This document shows, in pieces, positions 11,528-20,269 of a stretch of DNA of 64,000 nucleotides; position 1 is the first letter of the stretch, and each line of letters opens with the position of its first letter. Location of the stretch: positions 27,862-91,861 of the forward strand of contig JACSRI010000113.1 in NCBI GenBank assembly GCA_014879845.1, given 5' to 3'. The DNA comes from Opitutaceae bacterium (GTDB lineage Bacteria; Verrucomicrobiota; Verrucomicrobiia; Opitutales; Opitutaceae). The position numbers and the translations under genes were made by a program. Under the pieces are notes generated by a model. It saw only the letters and a program-made list of their open reading frames with translations, was not told the DNA's origin and ran no database searches.

Positions 11528-11806
11528 ATGACACGCCGCGACTTCCTCTGCACGGCCACGGGCGGCGCCGCCGCCCTCATGCTTTCGCCCCAAAATTCCG
11601 GCGCCGCGTCGACGCCGGACTGGTGACTGGAGGAGAGCGACGAGGCCGCGCTCGCGCCGATCGACGAGGCGAGCGCGTGGGGCCGGCAGTACGGCGTCCA
11701 CATCGACCTGAGTTTCCACCGAATCCCCGGCTACTGCATCAACTGATGCGAGCGCGAGCCGCACCAGCTCGACCGGCGCATGCTCGAGCTCCTGCTCGAG
11801 GACTGA
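11528..11806 (+). pseudogene. Remnant of a GH5-type glycosidase with Tat signal, internally deleted and stop-interrupted
   Basis: An intact Tat-type signal (MTRRDFLCTATGGAAALML) leads directly into TPDW and a TGA. The same frame continues without shift: LEESDEAALAPIDEASAWG, then RQYGVHIDLSFHRIPGYCIN, a second TGA, then CEREPHQLDRRMLELLLED and a final TGA. The middle block matches the family-5 cellulase core (an 'IDxAxxWGRQYGVHV-NFHRxPGY' pattern), and the last block looks like a GH5 C-terminus. Most of the roughly 350-residue catalytic domain is missing, so at least two internal deletions and two point stops are needed. It lies divergently next to the GH28 gene. The GH5 assignment is from memory of the family pattern. 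Confidence 0.6.
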
Positions 11807-11822
11807 CCCGCGCGGGGCGGCC

Positions 11823-12431
11823 TCACGCCACGCCGAGGGACAGCCCCGTCTTGAAAATCAGCACGACCGTCGCCACGGCGGCTCCGACGCCGATGAGGAA
11901 GGGCTTTTTCGTATCGTGCCAGTGCAGCAGCACGAACACGAACGAGACAAAGGGCACGAAGAGGCTGCCGAGCCCCCACAGGATCCCGGCGCGAAACGCC
12001 GTGATCAAGATGACGATGTTGCACACGGCCGACACGATCGCGAGCGCGACAAAACATAGCCAGAACCACGCGGGCAGTTCCGGTCCGCCCGCGGAGTCAC
12101 CGTCGTAACCGGAAAAGCCCGACGCCTCCGGCTCGCTGCGGGCTGCCGGAGGCGTGCGCTCGGGCACGACCGTCATGTTCTCGCCCGCGGACGCGGGGGA
12201 CACGGCCGGCGCCCCGTTCTCGAGCCCCTCGACCGAGGCGACCACGCCGTTCTTGAACGTCACGCGCACCCCGTTCGCGTAGACCCACACCTCGCCCTTG
12301 CCGGTCGTGCGCGACATCTGCGGACGACCGATGGCCGTCTCCACGGCCTGGGCGGTGTCCCCGACGCTCTGGGCGTGGGACAATGGTGCGATGCACACGA
12401 AAAGGATGAGGGCAGTGAGAAGGCGCAGCAT
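11823..12431 (-). CDS. Exported membrane protein with SmpA/BamE-like N-terminal segment and C-terminal helices
   Basis: The start at 12431 gives a signal peptide (MLRLLTALILFVCIAPLSHAQ). A short segment VGDTAQAVETAIGRPQMSR, then GEVWVYANGVRVTFKNGVV, resembles the small repeat of SmpA/OmlA-type proteins. A Pro/Ser/Glu-rich linker leads into three hydrophobic helices (WFWLCFVALAIVSAV; ILWGLGSLFVPFVSFVFVLL; FLIGVGAAVATVVLIF). It would be anchored in the inner membrane with a periplasmic sensor-like head. I do not recognise a named family for the whole protein. The track's longer start at 12512 adds an unlikely Arg-rich leader. Confidence 0.7.
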   Translation of the reverse strand: MLRLLTALILFVCIAPLSHAQSVGDTAQAVETAIGRPQMSRTTGKGEVWVYANGVRVTFKNGVVASVEGLENGAPAVSPASAGENMTVVPERTPPAARSEPEASGFSGYDGDSAGGPELPAWFWLCFVALAIVSAVCNIVILITAFRAGILWGLGSLFVPFVSFVFVLLHWHDTKKPFLIGVGAAVATVVLIFKTGLSLGVA

Positions 12432-12613
12432 GGCGGTTCGGAGGCTCGCGACCATGTCTCGACGCCCGGCCCGCGCCAGCAGCCGGGCGGACGGACATCG
12501 CGACAAAGTCAACTAACCCTACGGCCAAAGCCCGGCCCAGTTTAGCCGGGTTGCAGCACCTCGACATGCACGCCAGGACTCACGCCCGGGTCGCGCGATC
12601 GGCCGGGCGCGCC

Positions 12614-13534
12614 TCAACCGAGATTGAGCATGGCGCGCACGCGCGAGAAGAGCTGCAGGCTCGAGAGTTCGAGGTCGCTCATGCCCGCGCCACCCAGGCC
12701 GATCTCGATGAGTTGCTCGGTGGTCAGCTGGAAAATGCCCTGCTCGGCCGGCAGGCCGGCCGGGATCTTCTCGGCGATCAGGCTGGCAAGGAATACGGCG
12801 GCACCCGGGCGACCGACGGTCTGGCGTCGCGGCACGACGTAACGCGCCGCCACCGCGCCGGCCAGATCCTCCGGGAAATTCCAGACCCGCATCACACGCG
12901 CGGCGACCTCGGGGTTTTCCACCCCGAACTGATCGCGCTCCCAGTCGCACAGCGGCTGGGTCTCCGCGCGCGGCGGAAGCTTCCGCGCCAGGGCGATGCC
13001 ATTGAGCGCGACCATGCCGACGGTGTGGAGCAGGCCCGCGAGATAGACCACCTCGGCGTTGAGGGCGTAGCGTCCGGCGACCTGTTCGCCAGCGGCAGCC
13101 ACCGCGAGCGCGTGTTGCCAGTGCAGCGAGGCGGAGATGCGGTAGACTGGCAGGTCGCGCGAGACGACCTGACGGGCGCCCAGCGAGGTGACCAGGCGCA
13201 GGATCTCGTTGAGCCCGACGTGCTGGATCGCCTCTTCGACTGTGCCGACCCGCTCGTGCAGGCCGTAGTGCGGGCTGTTGGCGAGGCGCAGGGTCTGCGC
13301 CGCGAGGGCCGTATCTGCGCGCATGAGGCGCGCGATATCCTGCACTTCGCTGTTCGGATCGCGCATCACCGCGAGCAGGCGGCGGATGACGCTGACCACG
13401 GGCGGGAGTTGGTCGACAGCTTGGGCGAGTTCCTGATCGGAGATGGGGACAGACACGTGGACTCTGGACTGAAGGGCGGGGCAGGCGTGACGGGAAGTGC
13501 GCTCACGTTTGGCACATCCATCCGGCGCGTCCAC
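12614..13534 (-). CDS. HDOD-domain signalling protein
   Basis: The HDOD fold covers most of the protein: LPPVVSVIRRLLAVMRDPNSEV, then IARLMRADTALAAQTLRLAN, then EAIQHVGLNEILRLVTSLGA, and an HD-like helix region with LAGLLHTVGMVALN. HDOD proteins lack most HD phosphohydrolase metal ligands and act as scaffolds in signalling, motility or stress networks. Only in-frame GTG starts are available (13534, or 13456 giving VHVSVPISDQEL); the first 26 residues are poorly constrained and the true start may be 13456. No operon partner is obvious: the next upstream gene is 81 bases away. Confidence 0.85.
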   Translation of the reverse strand: MDAPDGCAKRERTSRHACPALQSRVHVSVPISDQELAQAVDQLPPVVSVIRRLLAVMRDPNSEVQDIARLMRADTALAAQTLRLANSPHYGLHERVGTVEEAIQHVGLNEILRLVTSLGARQVVSRDLPVYRISASLHWQHALAVAAAGEQVAGRYALNAEVVYLAGLLHTVGMVALNGIALARKLPPRAETQPLCDWERDQFGVENPEVAARVMRVWNFPEDLAGAVAARYVVPRRQTVGRPGAAVFLASLIAEKIPAGLPAEQGIFQLTTEQLIEIGLGGAGMSDLELSSLQLFSRVRAMLNLG

Positions 13535-13615
13535 GCATAAAGTATTCGCACGATGGTGCTTCGCATCCGGTCATCACCGGACCGCACGCACACGCGAGGA
13601 TCCCGTCGCCCGGCC

Positions 13616-13945
13616 TCAGGCCAGGGCCGCGCGAAACAGCTGCGCCCGCCCCTCGGTGAGGCAGAAGTCCCACAACACCACCCAGGAAGCCTGCGCCCCG
13701 GTCCGGCTCACCCGGTTGGCCGGGTCGAGCAGCCGGGCACGCACGAGCGGCCGGTTCTCGCCTGATGGATCGCCGCCGATGACCTCGAGCACGTGCAGGC
13801 AGGGCTGCGGAAAACCGGGCTTGAGCGCGCGCTGCAGGACCACGTCCCCAGGCTTGAGTTCACCGACCGAATGAACGGCTTCGGCCGGCTGGTAAACGCC
13901 CCAGCCTGCCTCCAGAGCCCCCGATGACTGCGGTTGTGTCGCCAT
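13616..13945 (-). CDS. Uncharacterised 109-residue protein
   Basis: From ATG 13945 the frame reads MATQPQSSGALEAGWGVYQP and continues with a compact beta-rich sequence (ELKPGDVVLQRAL; CLHVLEVIGGD; LVRARLLDPANRV; SWVVLWDFCLTEGRAQLF). Alternating hydrophobic residues and two Trp suggest a small folded domain, perhaps a beta-barrel. The upstream part of the track ORF (to 14143) overlaps the divergent hydrolase start and looks like read-through. No known family is recognised. It may be co-transcribed with the HDOD gene 81 bases downstream. Confidence 0.55.
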   Translation of the reverse strand: MATQPQSSGALEAGWGVYQPAEAVHSVGELKPGDVVLQRALKPGFPQPCLHVLEVIGGDPSGENRPLVRARLLDPANRVSRTGAQASWVVLWDFCLTEGRAQLFRAALA

Positions 13946-14097
13946 GCGGATGGTGGATTGGGCGCACGAAGCGCCGCCCTCGGGCATGCAGGACGCGCGC
14001 CACGGGGCGCGACGGGCCGGAGATTGTTCGATTTTGCGCAGCCCGCGTCGTCGATGCGGGCTCGCCACGCCTGAAGCACCCGCCGCAAAGTCGGGCC

Positions 14098-15354
14098 ATG
14101 GTCGAATTCGCGCACCGCTGGCTCTTCGCGGGTCGCGGCGCATGCGCCGCGCTCGTCACGCTCGCGGCCGGGTTGCGTCCGATCCACGCGACCGGGACCT
14201 GGCGCACCGCCGCGGGATCGGAACTGCGCGTGGAAATCCTCGAGCCCATGCCCGCTCCCGCGACGACGCGCGCGCCGGTCGTGCTCTACTTGAAAAACCT
14301 GGCGAGCCCGCGCATCGGCACCGAAGACGACGTCTCGATCCTACGCGACTTGCGAGCCGCGGGGCATCTCGTCGCGATCATCGACTTCGCCGGTCGGACG
14401 GACGCGCGCGTGCCGACGCTCCATCGCGACCTCGGGAAACTCCGCGACGACATCCACGCCCACACGCTCCTTGGCGACCACGCGATCGATGGGACACGCG
14501 TCTACCTCGTGCCGGAGGGCTGCCGCCTCGTGCGCGACGTCCTCTTCTACGCCGACGCGAGACGTCCGCTCGCGCTCGACATCATCCATCCGTCGCGACC
14601 GCGCCAGCCCGTCGGCGCCGTGCTGGAGTTCTCCTGCGACAACCGCGATCGTTTCGGCAACGGCTCGCTCTCGATCTGCAGCGACACGCTCCTCGACGGC
14701 GCGGCCGCCGCGGGCCTGATCGTCGCGATGGCCGACCACCCGGTCGCGCCTCCCTACAAGGGAATCGACGCGATGCCGGAGAGCGCCCGCCGCATCAAGG
14801 CCGCGGTCCGCACGCTGCGCGCCCGCGTCGCGTCGCTCGGCGGCAGCGGCGCGATCGTGCCGGTCGGGTTCTCCCGCGGCAGCGGCATGGCCTTGATGCT
14901 CGTGACCACGGCCGGGAAGACAGAGTTCGAGGGCTTCGGCGAACACGTCGGGGTGTCGAGCGACGTGCAGGGTGCGGTCGTGATGTCCGGGCGATTCACC
15001 TACCTCGACCTGTTGCCGGACGACACGATGATCCCGCGCTACACCCAGGCGTGGGGTCCACGCGACACGGCCCGGGCCACATGGCGGGCGCACGGCGCGC
15101 TCGACTACCTGCAGACGCCGACCCTGCCGTTGTTTCTCACCATCAACGCGACCGAATCCCCCGAGGCCCGGCACCAGATGCAGGTGCTGCGCGACCGGCT
15201 GACGGCGCTCGGCTCACCGTTCACCTACGTCCCGGAGGAGGAGCCGCGTGGCCACAAGGTCGCCCTCGATCCAGCCGTGCTCACGCCATTGCACGCCTAC
15301 CTGCGCAAACGGCTCGGCCCACCGAACCACGCGATGGGCACGCACGGAGATTGA
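14098..15354 (+). CDS. Exported alpha/beta hydrolase (esterase-like)
   Basis: From ATG 14098 (MVEFAHRWLFAGRGACAALV...HATG, signal-like) the 418-residue protein has an alpha/beta-hydrolase fold: VVLYLKNLASPRIG, VAIIDFAGRTDARV, a nucleophile elbow VGFSRGSGMALML and a late His in PRGHKVALDPAV. It resembles secreted carbohydrate- or feruloyl-esterase-like hydrolases with an N-terminal extension. The catalytic acid is probably in the segment LPLFLTINATESPEA but is not certain. Neighbouring sugar-hydrolase genes suggest a role in polymer de-esterification, but this is context only. Confidence 0.75.
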   Translation: MVEFAHRWLFAGRGACAALVTLAAGLRPIHATGTWRTAAGSELRVEILEPMPAPATTRAPVVLYLKNLASPRIGTEDDVSILRDLRAAGHLVAIIDFAGRTDARVPTLHRDLGKLRDDIHAHTLLGDHAIDGTRVYLVPEGCRLVRDVLFYADARRPLALDIIHPSRPRQPVGAVLEFSCDNRDRFGNGSLSICSDTLLDGAAAAGLIVAMADHPVAPPYKGIDAMPESARRIKAAVRTLRARVASLGGSGAIVPVGFSRGSGMALMLVTTAGKTEFEGFGEHVGVSSDVQGAVVMSGRFTYLDLLPDDTMIPRYTQAWGPRDTARATWRAHGALDYLQTPTLPLFLTINATESPEARHQMQVLRDRLTALGSPFTYVPEEEPRGHKVALDPAVLTPLHAYLRKRLGPPNHAMGTHGD

Positions 15355-15394
15355 TCCGGCGCGCGCGCCTCGTCTAGGCTGCGCGGCTTTCTTT

Positions 15395-16126
15395 ATGGGA
15401 CGCCAATGGCTGCACGCAAAACGCGCGATCGTTAACCTGAAAAAGGGCAAGGTCGTCGGCAAACTGGTGAAGGAAATCTCCGTCGCCGCAAAGATGGGCG
15501 GCCCGGATCCCTCCGCCAACCCACGCCTCTTCGCCGCGCTGGAGAAGGCGCGGAAAAACTCCGTCTCACGCGACGTGATCGAGCGCGCCGTCAACAAGGG
15601 CGCCGGCGTCGGCGACGACAAGATGATCCTCGAGCACGTCGCCTTCGAGGGCTACACGCCGCACAAGGTCCCGGTCATCGTCGAGTGCATGACCGACAAC
15701 CTCCAGCGCACCGTCCCGGAGATCCGCGTGCTCTTCAAGAAGGGCGTGCTCGGCGCCGCCGGCAGCAACAAGTTCCTCTTCGACCACGTCGGCCTCGTGG
15801 AGGCGCACACGACGACGGCCGGGATCGACATCGAGGCGGCGGCGATCGAGGCCGGCGCGAACGACTTCACGCCGCTCTCGCACGCGGAGAACGACGACAT
15901 CCCGGAAGGCGCCACGGGCGCGCGCTTCATCTGCGACCGCACCGCGGTGCACGCCGTCGCCACCTGGCTCGGCAAGAATGGCTGGTCGGTGGTCACGGCC
16001 GAGATCGGCTACCTCGCCAAGCAGTTCCCCGAACTCGACGAAACGCAGCGCGCCGAGGTGGGCGAGTTCCTCCAGGAACTCGACGACCACGACGATGTGC
16101 AGCGCGTCTGGGCCGCGTTGAAGTGA
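15395..16126 (+). CDS. YebC/TACO1-family translation or transcription factor
   Basis: 243 residues starting MGRQWLHAKRAIVNLKKGKV, followed by LVKEISVAAKMGGPDPSANP, SRDVIERAVNKGAG and VIVECMTDNLQRTVPEIRVLF, the strongly conserved YebC core. The C-terminal part (PLSHAENDD to VQRVWAALK) also fits. The family acts on ribosomes stalled at proline stretches (TACO1/YebC) or as DNA-binding regulators (PmpR). The N-terminus lacks the usual MAGHSKW opening and starts with MGRQW, as in the YeeN-like branch. It stands alone; a perfect hairpin follows it. Confidence 0.92.
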   Translation: MGRQWLHAKRAIVNLKKGKVVGKLVKEISVAAKMGGPDPSANPRLFAALEKARKNSVSRDVIERAVNKGAGVGDDKMILEHVAFEGYTPHKVPVIVECMTDNLQRTVPEIRVLFKKGVLGAAGSNKFLFDHVGLVEAHTTTAGIDIEAAAIEAGANDFTPLSHAENDDIPEGATGARFICDRTAVHAVATWLGKNGWSVVTAEIGYLAKQFPELDETQRAEVGEFLQELDDHDDVQRVWAALK

Positions 16127-16163
16127 GTCGGGCGCGCGGCCCCGCACCGCGTCGCTGAAGCAT

Positions 16164-16185
16164 GGGTCAGGGTTGTCCCTGACCC
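16164..16185 (+). terminator. Perfect 9-bp hairpin downstream of the YebC gene
   Basis: GGGTCAGGG - TTGT - CCCTGACCC forms a perfect stem 38 bases after the stop. No T-tract follows, so it may be a weak terminator or an mRNA-stabilising element. Confidence 0.4.
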
Positions 16186-16264
16186 TGCCGCCCGCACCCC
16201 GAGCCGCGATTACGGCCAGCACCGGGTATCGCCGGGGAGCGCCGGCTGTTATGCTGATGGCACG

Positions 16265-16483
16265 ATGAACAACGCTCCCCACGACTCCTGGATGCCGATG
16301 CGGATGTATCCGCCGGAAGCCTGCGAGACGTACGATATCCGGCTCGAGGATGGCACGGCCTGTCGCGCCTTCTGGACGGGCGTGAAGTGGTGGCGGAACA
16401 AGGCCGTCGTGCAACCGGCGGCGTGGCGACCGGCCACGCCGGGCACGATCGAGATGCCGCCCGCGCTGCGCGCGGCGTCGTAG
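16265..16483 (+). CDS. Small Trp-rich uncharacterised protein
   Basis: 72 residues starting MNNAPHDSWMPMRMYPPEAC. The central part (YDIRLEDGTACRAFWTGVKW, then WRNKAVVQPAAWRP) is a short beta-hairpin-like pattern of the kind found in small 'DUF551-like' proteins that read G..YWW or FWTG.KWW. Five Trp residues and an even amino-acid mix support a real gene. No operon partner is evident, and the function is unknown. Confidence 0.5.
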   Translation: MNNAPHDSWMPMRMYPPEACETYDIRLEDGTACRAFWTGVKWWRNKAVVQPAAWRPATPGTIEMPPALRAAS

Positions 16484-16573
16484 TCGCACGCCGACGCGCG
16501 CGACAGGCGCGGTCCGTCCCGTCCGCGCGAACCCGTCTGGCCGGCGGCGGGATTTTCATGCACGCTCGCCCGC

Positions 16574-17272
16574 ATGGAGCTTCACCTGCTGCCCGCGCGC
16601 ACGGCCGACGCCGCCGGAAACATGGCGGTCGATTTCCTCCTGCTGCAGCGCTACCCGCACCCGCAGGCTGCCGTGCGCTACCGCCACTACGACTGGCGGC
16701 GGCCGGCCTTCACCTTCGGCTACGCGCAGAAATACGCGTTCATCCGCACACGCCTGCCGCAGGAGACATCGCTCGACGTGACCCGTCGCGCCACGGGCGG
16801 CGGCCTGGTCGATCACCGCGACGACTGGACCTATGCGCTCGTGCTCCCGCGCGAGCATCCGCTCTGGGATCGGCCCGGCCCGGTGATCTACCGCGCCGTG
16901 CACGAGGCGCTCGCGGGTGCGCTCAACGCGACCGGCGCCGACGTGACACTGCAGCGCGACGAACCCGAGACCGCACCCGGCGTGTGCTTCGAGCGACCCG
17001 AGGTCGGCGACGTCGTGCGCGCACGCGATGGCATCAAGGTCGCCGGCGCCGCGCTCAAGCGCGGCAAACACGGGCTGCTCCTGCAGGGCTCGATCTGGCG
17101 GCCGTTCGCCGGACCGGTCGACTGGGCTGCATTCGAGGAGAAACTACCGGCGACCTTCGCTCGCGCGCTCGACATCACGCTCACCGAGCCGGGTTGGCCG
17201 AACTTCGATCCCGACGAGGAGCAGGCGCTCGTCGACCAATACGCCTCGAGCGAGTGGATCGAGGCGCGCTGA
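16574..17272 (+). CDS. Lipoate-protein-ligase-like (BPL/LplA/LipB family) acyltransferase
   Basis: The 232-residue protein carries the family signature RRATGGGLVDHRDDWTY (the RxTGGG-x-V-x-H motif). It also has the conserved lysine segment GIKVAGAALKRGKHGLLLQG, where the catalytic Lys acts on the acyl-adenylate. The opening MAVDFLLLQRYP and the strand YRHYDWRRPAFTFGYAQ also fit. It could be a lipoate ligase, an octanoyl-transferase (LipM/LipL type) or a related amidotransferase. The short C-terminal domain favours the single-domain forms. No lipA or carrier-protein gene is adjacent. Confidence 0.82.
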   Translation: MELHLLPARTADAAGNMAVDFLLLQRYPHPQAAVRYRHYDWRRPAFTFGYAQKYAFIRTRLPQETSLDVTRRATGGGLVDHRDDWTYALVLPREHPLWDRPGPVIYRAVHEALAGALNATGADVTLQRDEPETAPGVCFERPEVGDVVRARDGIKVAGAALKRGKHGLLLQGSIWRPFAGPVDWAAFEEKLPATFARALDITLTEPGWPNFDPDEEQALVDQYASSEWIEAR

Positions 17273-17411
17273 TGCGCGCGGTCGCCGCGCGGGCCGCCGG
17301 CATTTCAGCGTTTCCACCCCGCGCCTGTGCGCGTTACAAGGCCGATACACACGCGGGCACAACGTTGCGGTATCGTTGTCCCGACTCCTGTTCGCACCCA
17401 ACCGACCTTCC

Positions 17412-19073
17412 ATGAACCTTCGTCTTCTCTCCCTCTGTGCGATCTCAGCACTCCTGCCGGGCGCGCTCGGCGCCGCGCCCATCGCCGCGGATTCCCGCAT
17501 CACCACCGTCACCGTCTACGGCCACGGCGCCCTCGTCACCCGCCACGCGGAGGTCGCGCTGACCGCCGGCACGCAGGACGTGCTCTTCGCCGGGCTGCCG
17601 GCGTCGCTCGATCCGAGTCTGCTGCAGGTCTCCGGCAACGGCACCGCGCAGGTGACGATCCTCGACGTCACCGCCACCCCCGCCCAGCTCGAGTCGCCGG
17701 CCCACGCCCGCCTGAAGGAACTCCACGACCAGGCCCGCGCCATCCAGACCGAACTCCACGCCGTGGAACTGCGCGGGCAGATCCTCAAGGGTCAGTACGA
17801 CTATTATGAATCGATCAAGCGCGCGAGCGTCGCCCCGCAGGGCGGCAAGGACACGCCCGCGGCGTTTCCTTCCTCCGACGTGTGGGACCGGTTGATCGCC
17901 TTCTACACCGACGGCATCACCAAGGTGCTCACCGCCAGCCAGGCGGCGGACCGCGAGAAGGAGGAACTCGAGGCCCGGCTCGAAGTCATCGAGCGCCAGG
18001 TCGAAGAGCTCAACGCGCCTGAAGCCAAGGCGGTGACCAACGTGGCCGTGCGCCTCCAGGTCGCCACCGCCGGCACATTGGCCGTGAAGCTCGCCTACAC
18101 GATCGACGCCGCGTCGTGGCGTCCCGCCTACGACGTGCGCGTGTCCTCCGCCGACAAGGCCATCCGTCTCGACTACGGCGCCACCGTCGCGCAGAGCTCC
18201 GGCGAAGACTGGACCGGCGTCGCGCTCGTGCTCTCCACCGCCCAACCCAATCGCGATAGTACGCCGCCGGATCTGGCACCGTGGTACGTCGAGCAGGAGC
18301 AGGTGCGCACCTACGAGGTGGCGATGCCCGCGCCCGCCGCCGCGATGGAAGCGCGCAAGCGAGGCATGGACTTCGCCGTCGGCAACTTCGAGGGCGCCGA
18401 CAAACTCGCCACCCTCCACGCCATGCAGGTCGCGGCCGCCAGCGTGGAAGCCGGGCTCAACGCCTCGAGCTTCGCCATCCCCTACCCGGCCGACATCCCG
18501 ACCGACAACGCCGCGCACAAGGTCACGATCACGAGCGCGCCGCTCGCCGGTGAGATCAACCACCTGGCCGTGCCCAAGCTCGCCGAACTCGCCTACCTGC
18601 GTGCGGCTGTGACGAATACGACGGAGTTTCCGCTCATCGGCGGCGAGATCGCGCTCTTCCTCGACGGCAACTTCGTCGCGCGCTCCTCGATCAAGACAGT
18701 CGCTCCGACGGAGAAGTTCGTGCTCAACCTCGGCGTCGACGACGCGATCAGCGTGAAGCGCAAGCTCGTGAACAGGCTGCGCGAGGACACCGGCGTGCTC
18801 TCGCGCCGCGTGCGCACGACCTACGATGTGCTCATCACCGTGCAGAACAACCGCACGACGGCCGAAAAGCTCGTGGTCAAGGACCAGCTCCCGATCTCGA
18901 AGGACGAGAAGATCGTCGTGACGCTCATCGCGCCGCCCGCCCGCGACATCACGCAGGACGAGGACGGCACGATCCGCTGGTCGCTCGATCTCAAGCCCGG
19001 CGAGAAGCGCGAGCTCCCGCTCAAGATCTCGATCGAACATCCCGCCGACCTCTCGGTCGCGGGCCTCGAGTAG
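17412..19073 (+). CDS. DUF4139/DUF4140 (MuiA-like) exported protein
   Basis: 553 residues from MNLRLLSLCAISALLPGALG (signal peptide). An N-terminal DUF4140 domain follows (ITTVTVYGHGALVTRHAEV, LPASLDPSLLQVSGNG). A coiled-coil section lies at about 90-200 (AREKEELEARLEVIERQVEE type). The C-terminal DUF4139 barrel contains KLAYTIDAASWRPAYDVR and ends RWSLDLKPGEKRELPLK. The family includes MuiA-type 'mucoidy inhibitor' proteins of unknown biochemistry, probably periplasmic. The real start is 17412; the longer track ORF overlaps the LplA-like gene. Confidence 0.85.
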   Translation: MNLRLLSLCAISALLPGALGAAPIAADSRITTVTVYGHGALVTRHAEVALTAGTQDVLFAGLPASLDPSLLQVSGNGTAQVTILDVTATPAQLESPAHARLKELHDQARAIQTELHAVELRGQILKGQYDYYESIKRASVAPQGGKDTPAAFPSSDVWDRLIAFYTDGITKVLTASQAADREKEELEARLEVIERQVEELNAPEAKAVTNVAVRLQVATAGTLAVKLAYTIDAASWRPAYDVRVSSADKAIRLDYGATVAQSSGEDWTGVALVLSTAQPNRDSTPPDLAPWYVEQEQVRTYEVAMPAPAAAMEARKRGMDFAVGNFEGADKLATLHAMQVAAASVEAGLNASSFAIPYPADIPTDNAAHKVTITSAPLAGEINHLAVPKLAELAYLRAAVTNTTEFPLIGGEIALFLDGNFVARSSIKTVAPTEKFVLNLGVDDAISVKRKLVNRLREDTGVLSRRVRTTYDVLITVQNNRTTAEKLVVKDQLPISKDEKIVVTLIAPPARDITQDEDGTIRWSLDLKPGEKRELPLKISIEHPADLSVAGLE

Positions 19074-19098
19074 TCCGCCCACGATTCAAGGACGCAGC

Positions 19099-19130
19099 AA
19101 GGCCGCGCGGCTCCCGAGCCACGCGGCCTT
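19099..19130. terminator. Bidirectional hairpin between convergent genes
   Basis: AAGGCCGCG-c-GGCT - CCCG - AGCC-a-CGCGGCCTT pairs over 13 base pairs with one mismatch. It lies between the convergent DUF4139 and DUF4097 genes and can serve both strands; the AA/TT ends give a short U run in either direction. Confidence 0.6.
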
Positions 19131-19161
19131 GTCGTCGTATCGACCCGCCCGGGCGGGCGCG

Positions 19162-20208
19162 TCACCGCGCCGCTTTGCGGAAGACGATGTCGCCCATCAG
19201 CGCGGTGATGGAGAGGTCGGGGCCGCCGCCGTTGAGCGTGCCGGCGACCACCTTACCGCCGGCGAGCGGAGGCAGCGGGGGCAGCGGCGGGATGGGCGGA
19301 ATCGGCGGGACCATGCCGTCCGCCACGCCGGAGGTGGAGGCCTCCTTGGCGGCGCGCTTGGCCTGCTCGGCCGCCTCGCGGGCGGCACGCTCGGCCTGGC
19401 GGGCCTCGTCGCGGGCCCGCTGCGCCTCGGCCCGCACCCGTTCGCGCTCGTTGCGGAGCGTCTCGGCGTCGCCGCCGGTGGATTCGATCACGAAGGTGTC
19501 GGACTGCTCCATCTTCGTCACGAGCTGCTCCTTCGCGAAGTCGGTGAGCACCTCGCCGCGCAGGGTGCGGAAGCGCACCTTGGCCTTGGACGCCTCGGGC
19601 ACGCGCACCTCGACGTCGCCGTGTGCCGTGGAGATGGATACGGGCCGGTCGGCCGGAAACGCCGCAAACTCCGCGGAGACGTCGCCGTGCGTCGACTCCA
19701 CCACCAGGCCGCCGGAGAGGTCGCCCAGGGCGATGTCGCCGACGAGCGAGCGGATCTCGATGTCGCCCGAGAGAGCCTCGATCTGCGTGTCGCCCGGCCC
19801 CGAGCGCTGCACGATGAGATAAACCCCCTTCGGCACCGTGAGGTCGAGGTCGGTGCTCTCGCCATGGCGGCCTCCCAGGAGGGCGCCGCAGGAGATCGTG
19901 ATGACGTTGCCGGAGGCGTTGATGGCATGGGTGTCGCCGCCGGAATCGAGGCGACGCAGCCCGTCCTCGCGCGGCTCGGCGTCGCCGCCGAAGTCGTCCT
20001 CGGATCGAAGGGTGACGTCCTTGACGTCGGCGCCGCTGACCCGGAGGTCGCCCAGGCCCATCTGGATGACGAGCTTGCCGGGCTTGGAGGGATCAGCGAA
20101 GGACAGGACACGTTCCTCGGCGCGGGCCGCGAGGGCGGCGCCGCCGGCGAGCAGGAGCACGAGGGCTCCGCGGGTGAGGGAGGCGGGGTGAATGGTGGAG
20201 AGTTTCAT
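19162..20208 (-). CDS. DUF4097-type adhesin-like exported protein, target gene of the sigma operon
   Basis: A signal peptide (MKLSTIHPASLTRGALVLLLAGGAALAARA) precedes a beta-solenoid of short repeats typical of DUF4097: VIQMGLGDLRVSGADVKDV, DTQIEALSGDIEIRSLVGDI, GLVVESTHGDVSAEF. A charged coiled coil (RERVRAEAQRARDEARQAE) follows. A proline run (PPIPPIPPLPPLPPL) leads to a final strand pair ITALMGDIVFRKAAR. It lies 61 bases after the anti-sigma gene in the same direction. Such proteins are frequent last genes of ECF sigma/anti-sigma operons, possibly envelope stress products. The biochemical role is unknown. Confidence 0.8.
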   Translation of the reverse strand: MKLSTIHPASLTRGALVLLLAGGAALAARAEERVLSFADPSKPGKLVIQMGLGDLRVSGADVKDVTLRSEDDFGGDAEPREDGLRRLDSGGDTHAINASGNVITISCGALLGGRHGESTDLDLTVPKGVYLIVQRSGPGDTQIEALSGDIEIRSLVGDIALGDLSGGLVVESTHGDVSAEFAAFPADRPVSISTAHGDVEVRVPEASKAKVRFRTLRGEVLTDFAKEQLVTKMEQSDTFVIESTGGDAETLRNERERVRAEAQRARDEARQAERAAREAAEQAKRAAKEASTSGVADGMVPPIPPIPPLPPLPPLAGGKVVAGTLNGGGPDLSITALMGDIVFRKAAR

Positions 20209-20269
20209 GGATGATGATACGGGCGGATTGTCGTGTGTGGTTTTGTCGGGCTGCGTCCGGGCCGGACCC

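Noticed and set aside
11528-11806. Selenoprotein or TGA read-through
   Set aside because: Three TGA codons are in frame, but there is no selenocysteine-insertion hairpin after them, and the missing catalytic core shows a decayed gene.
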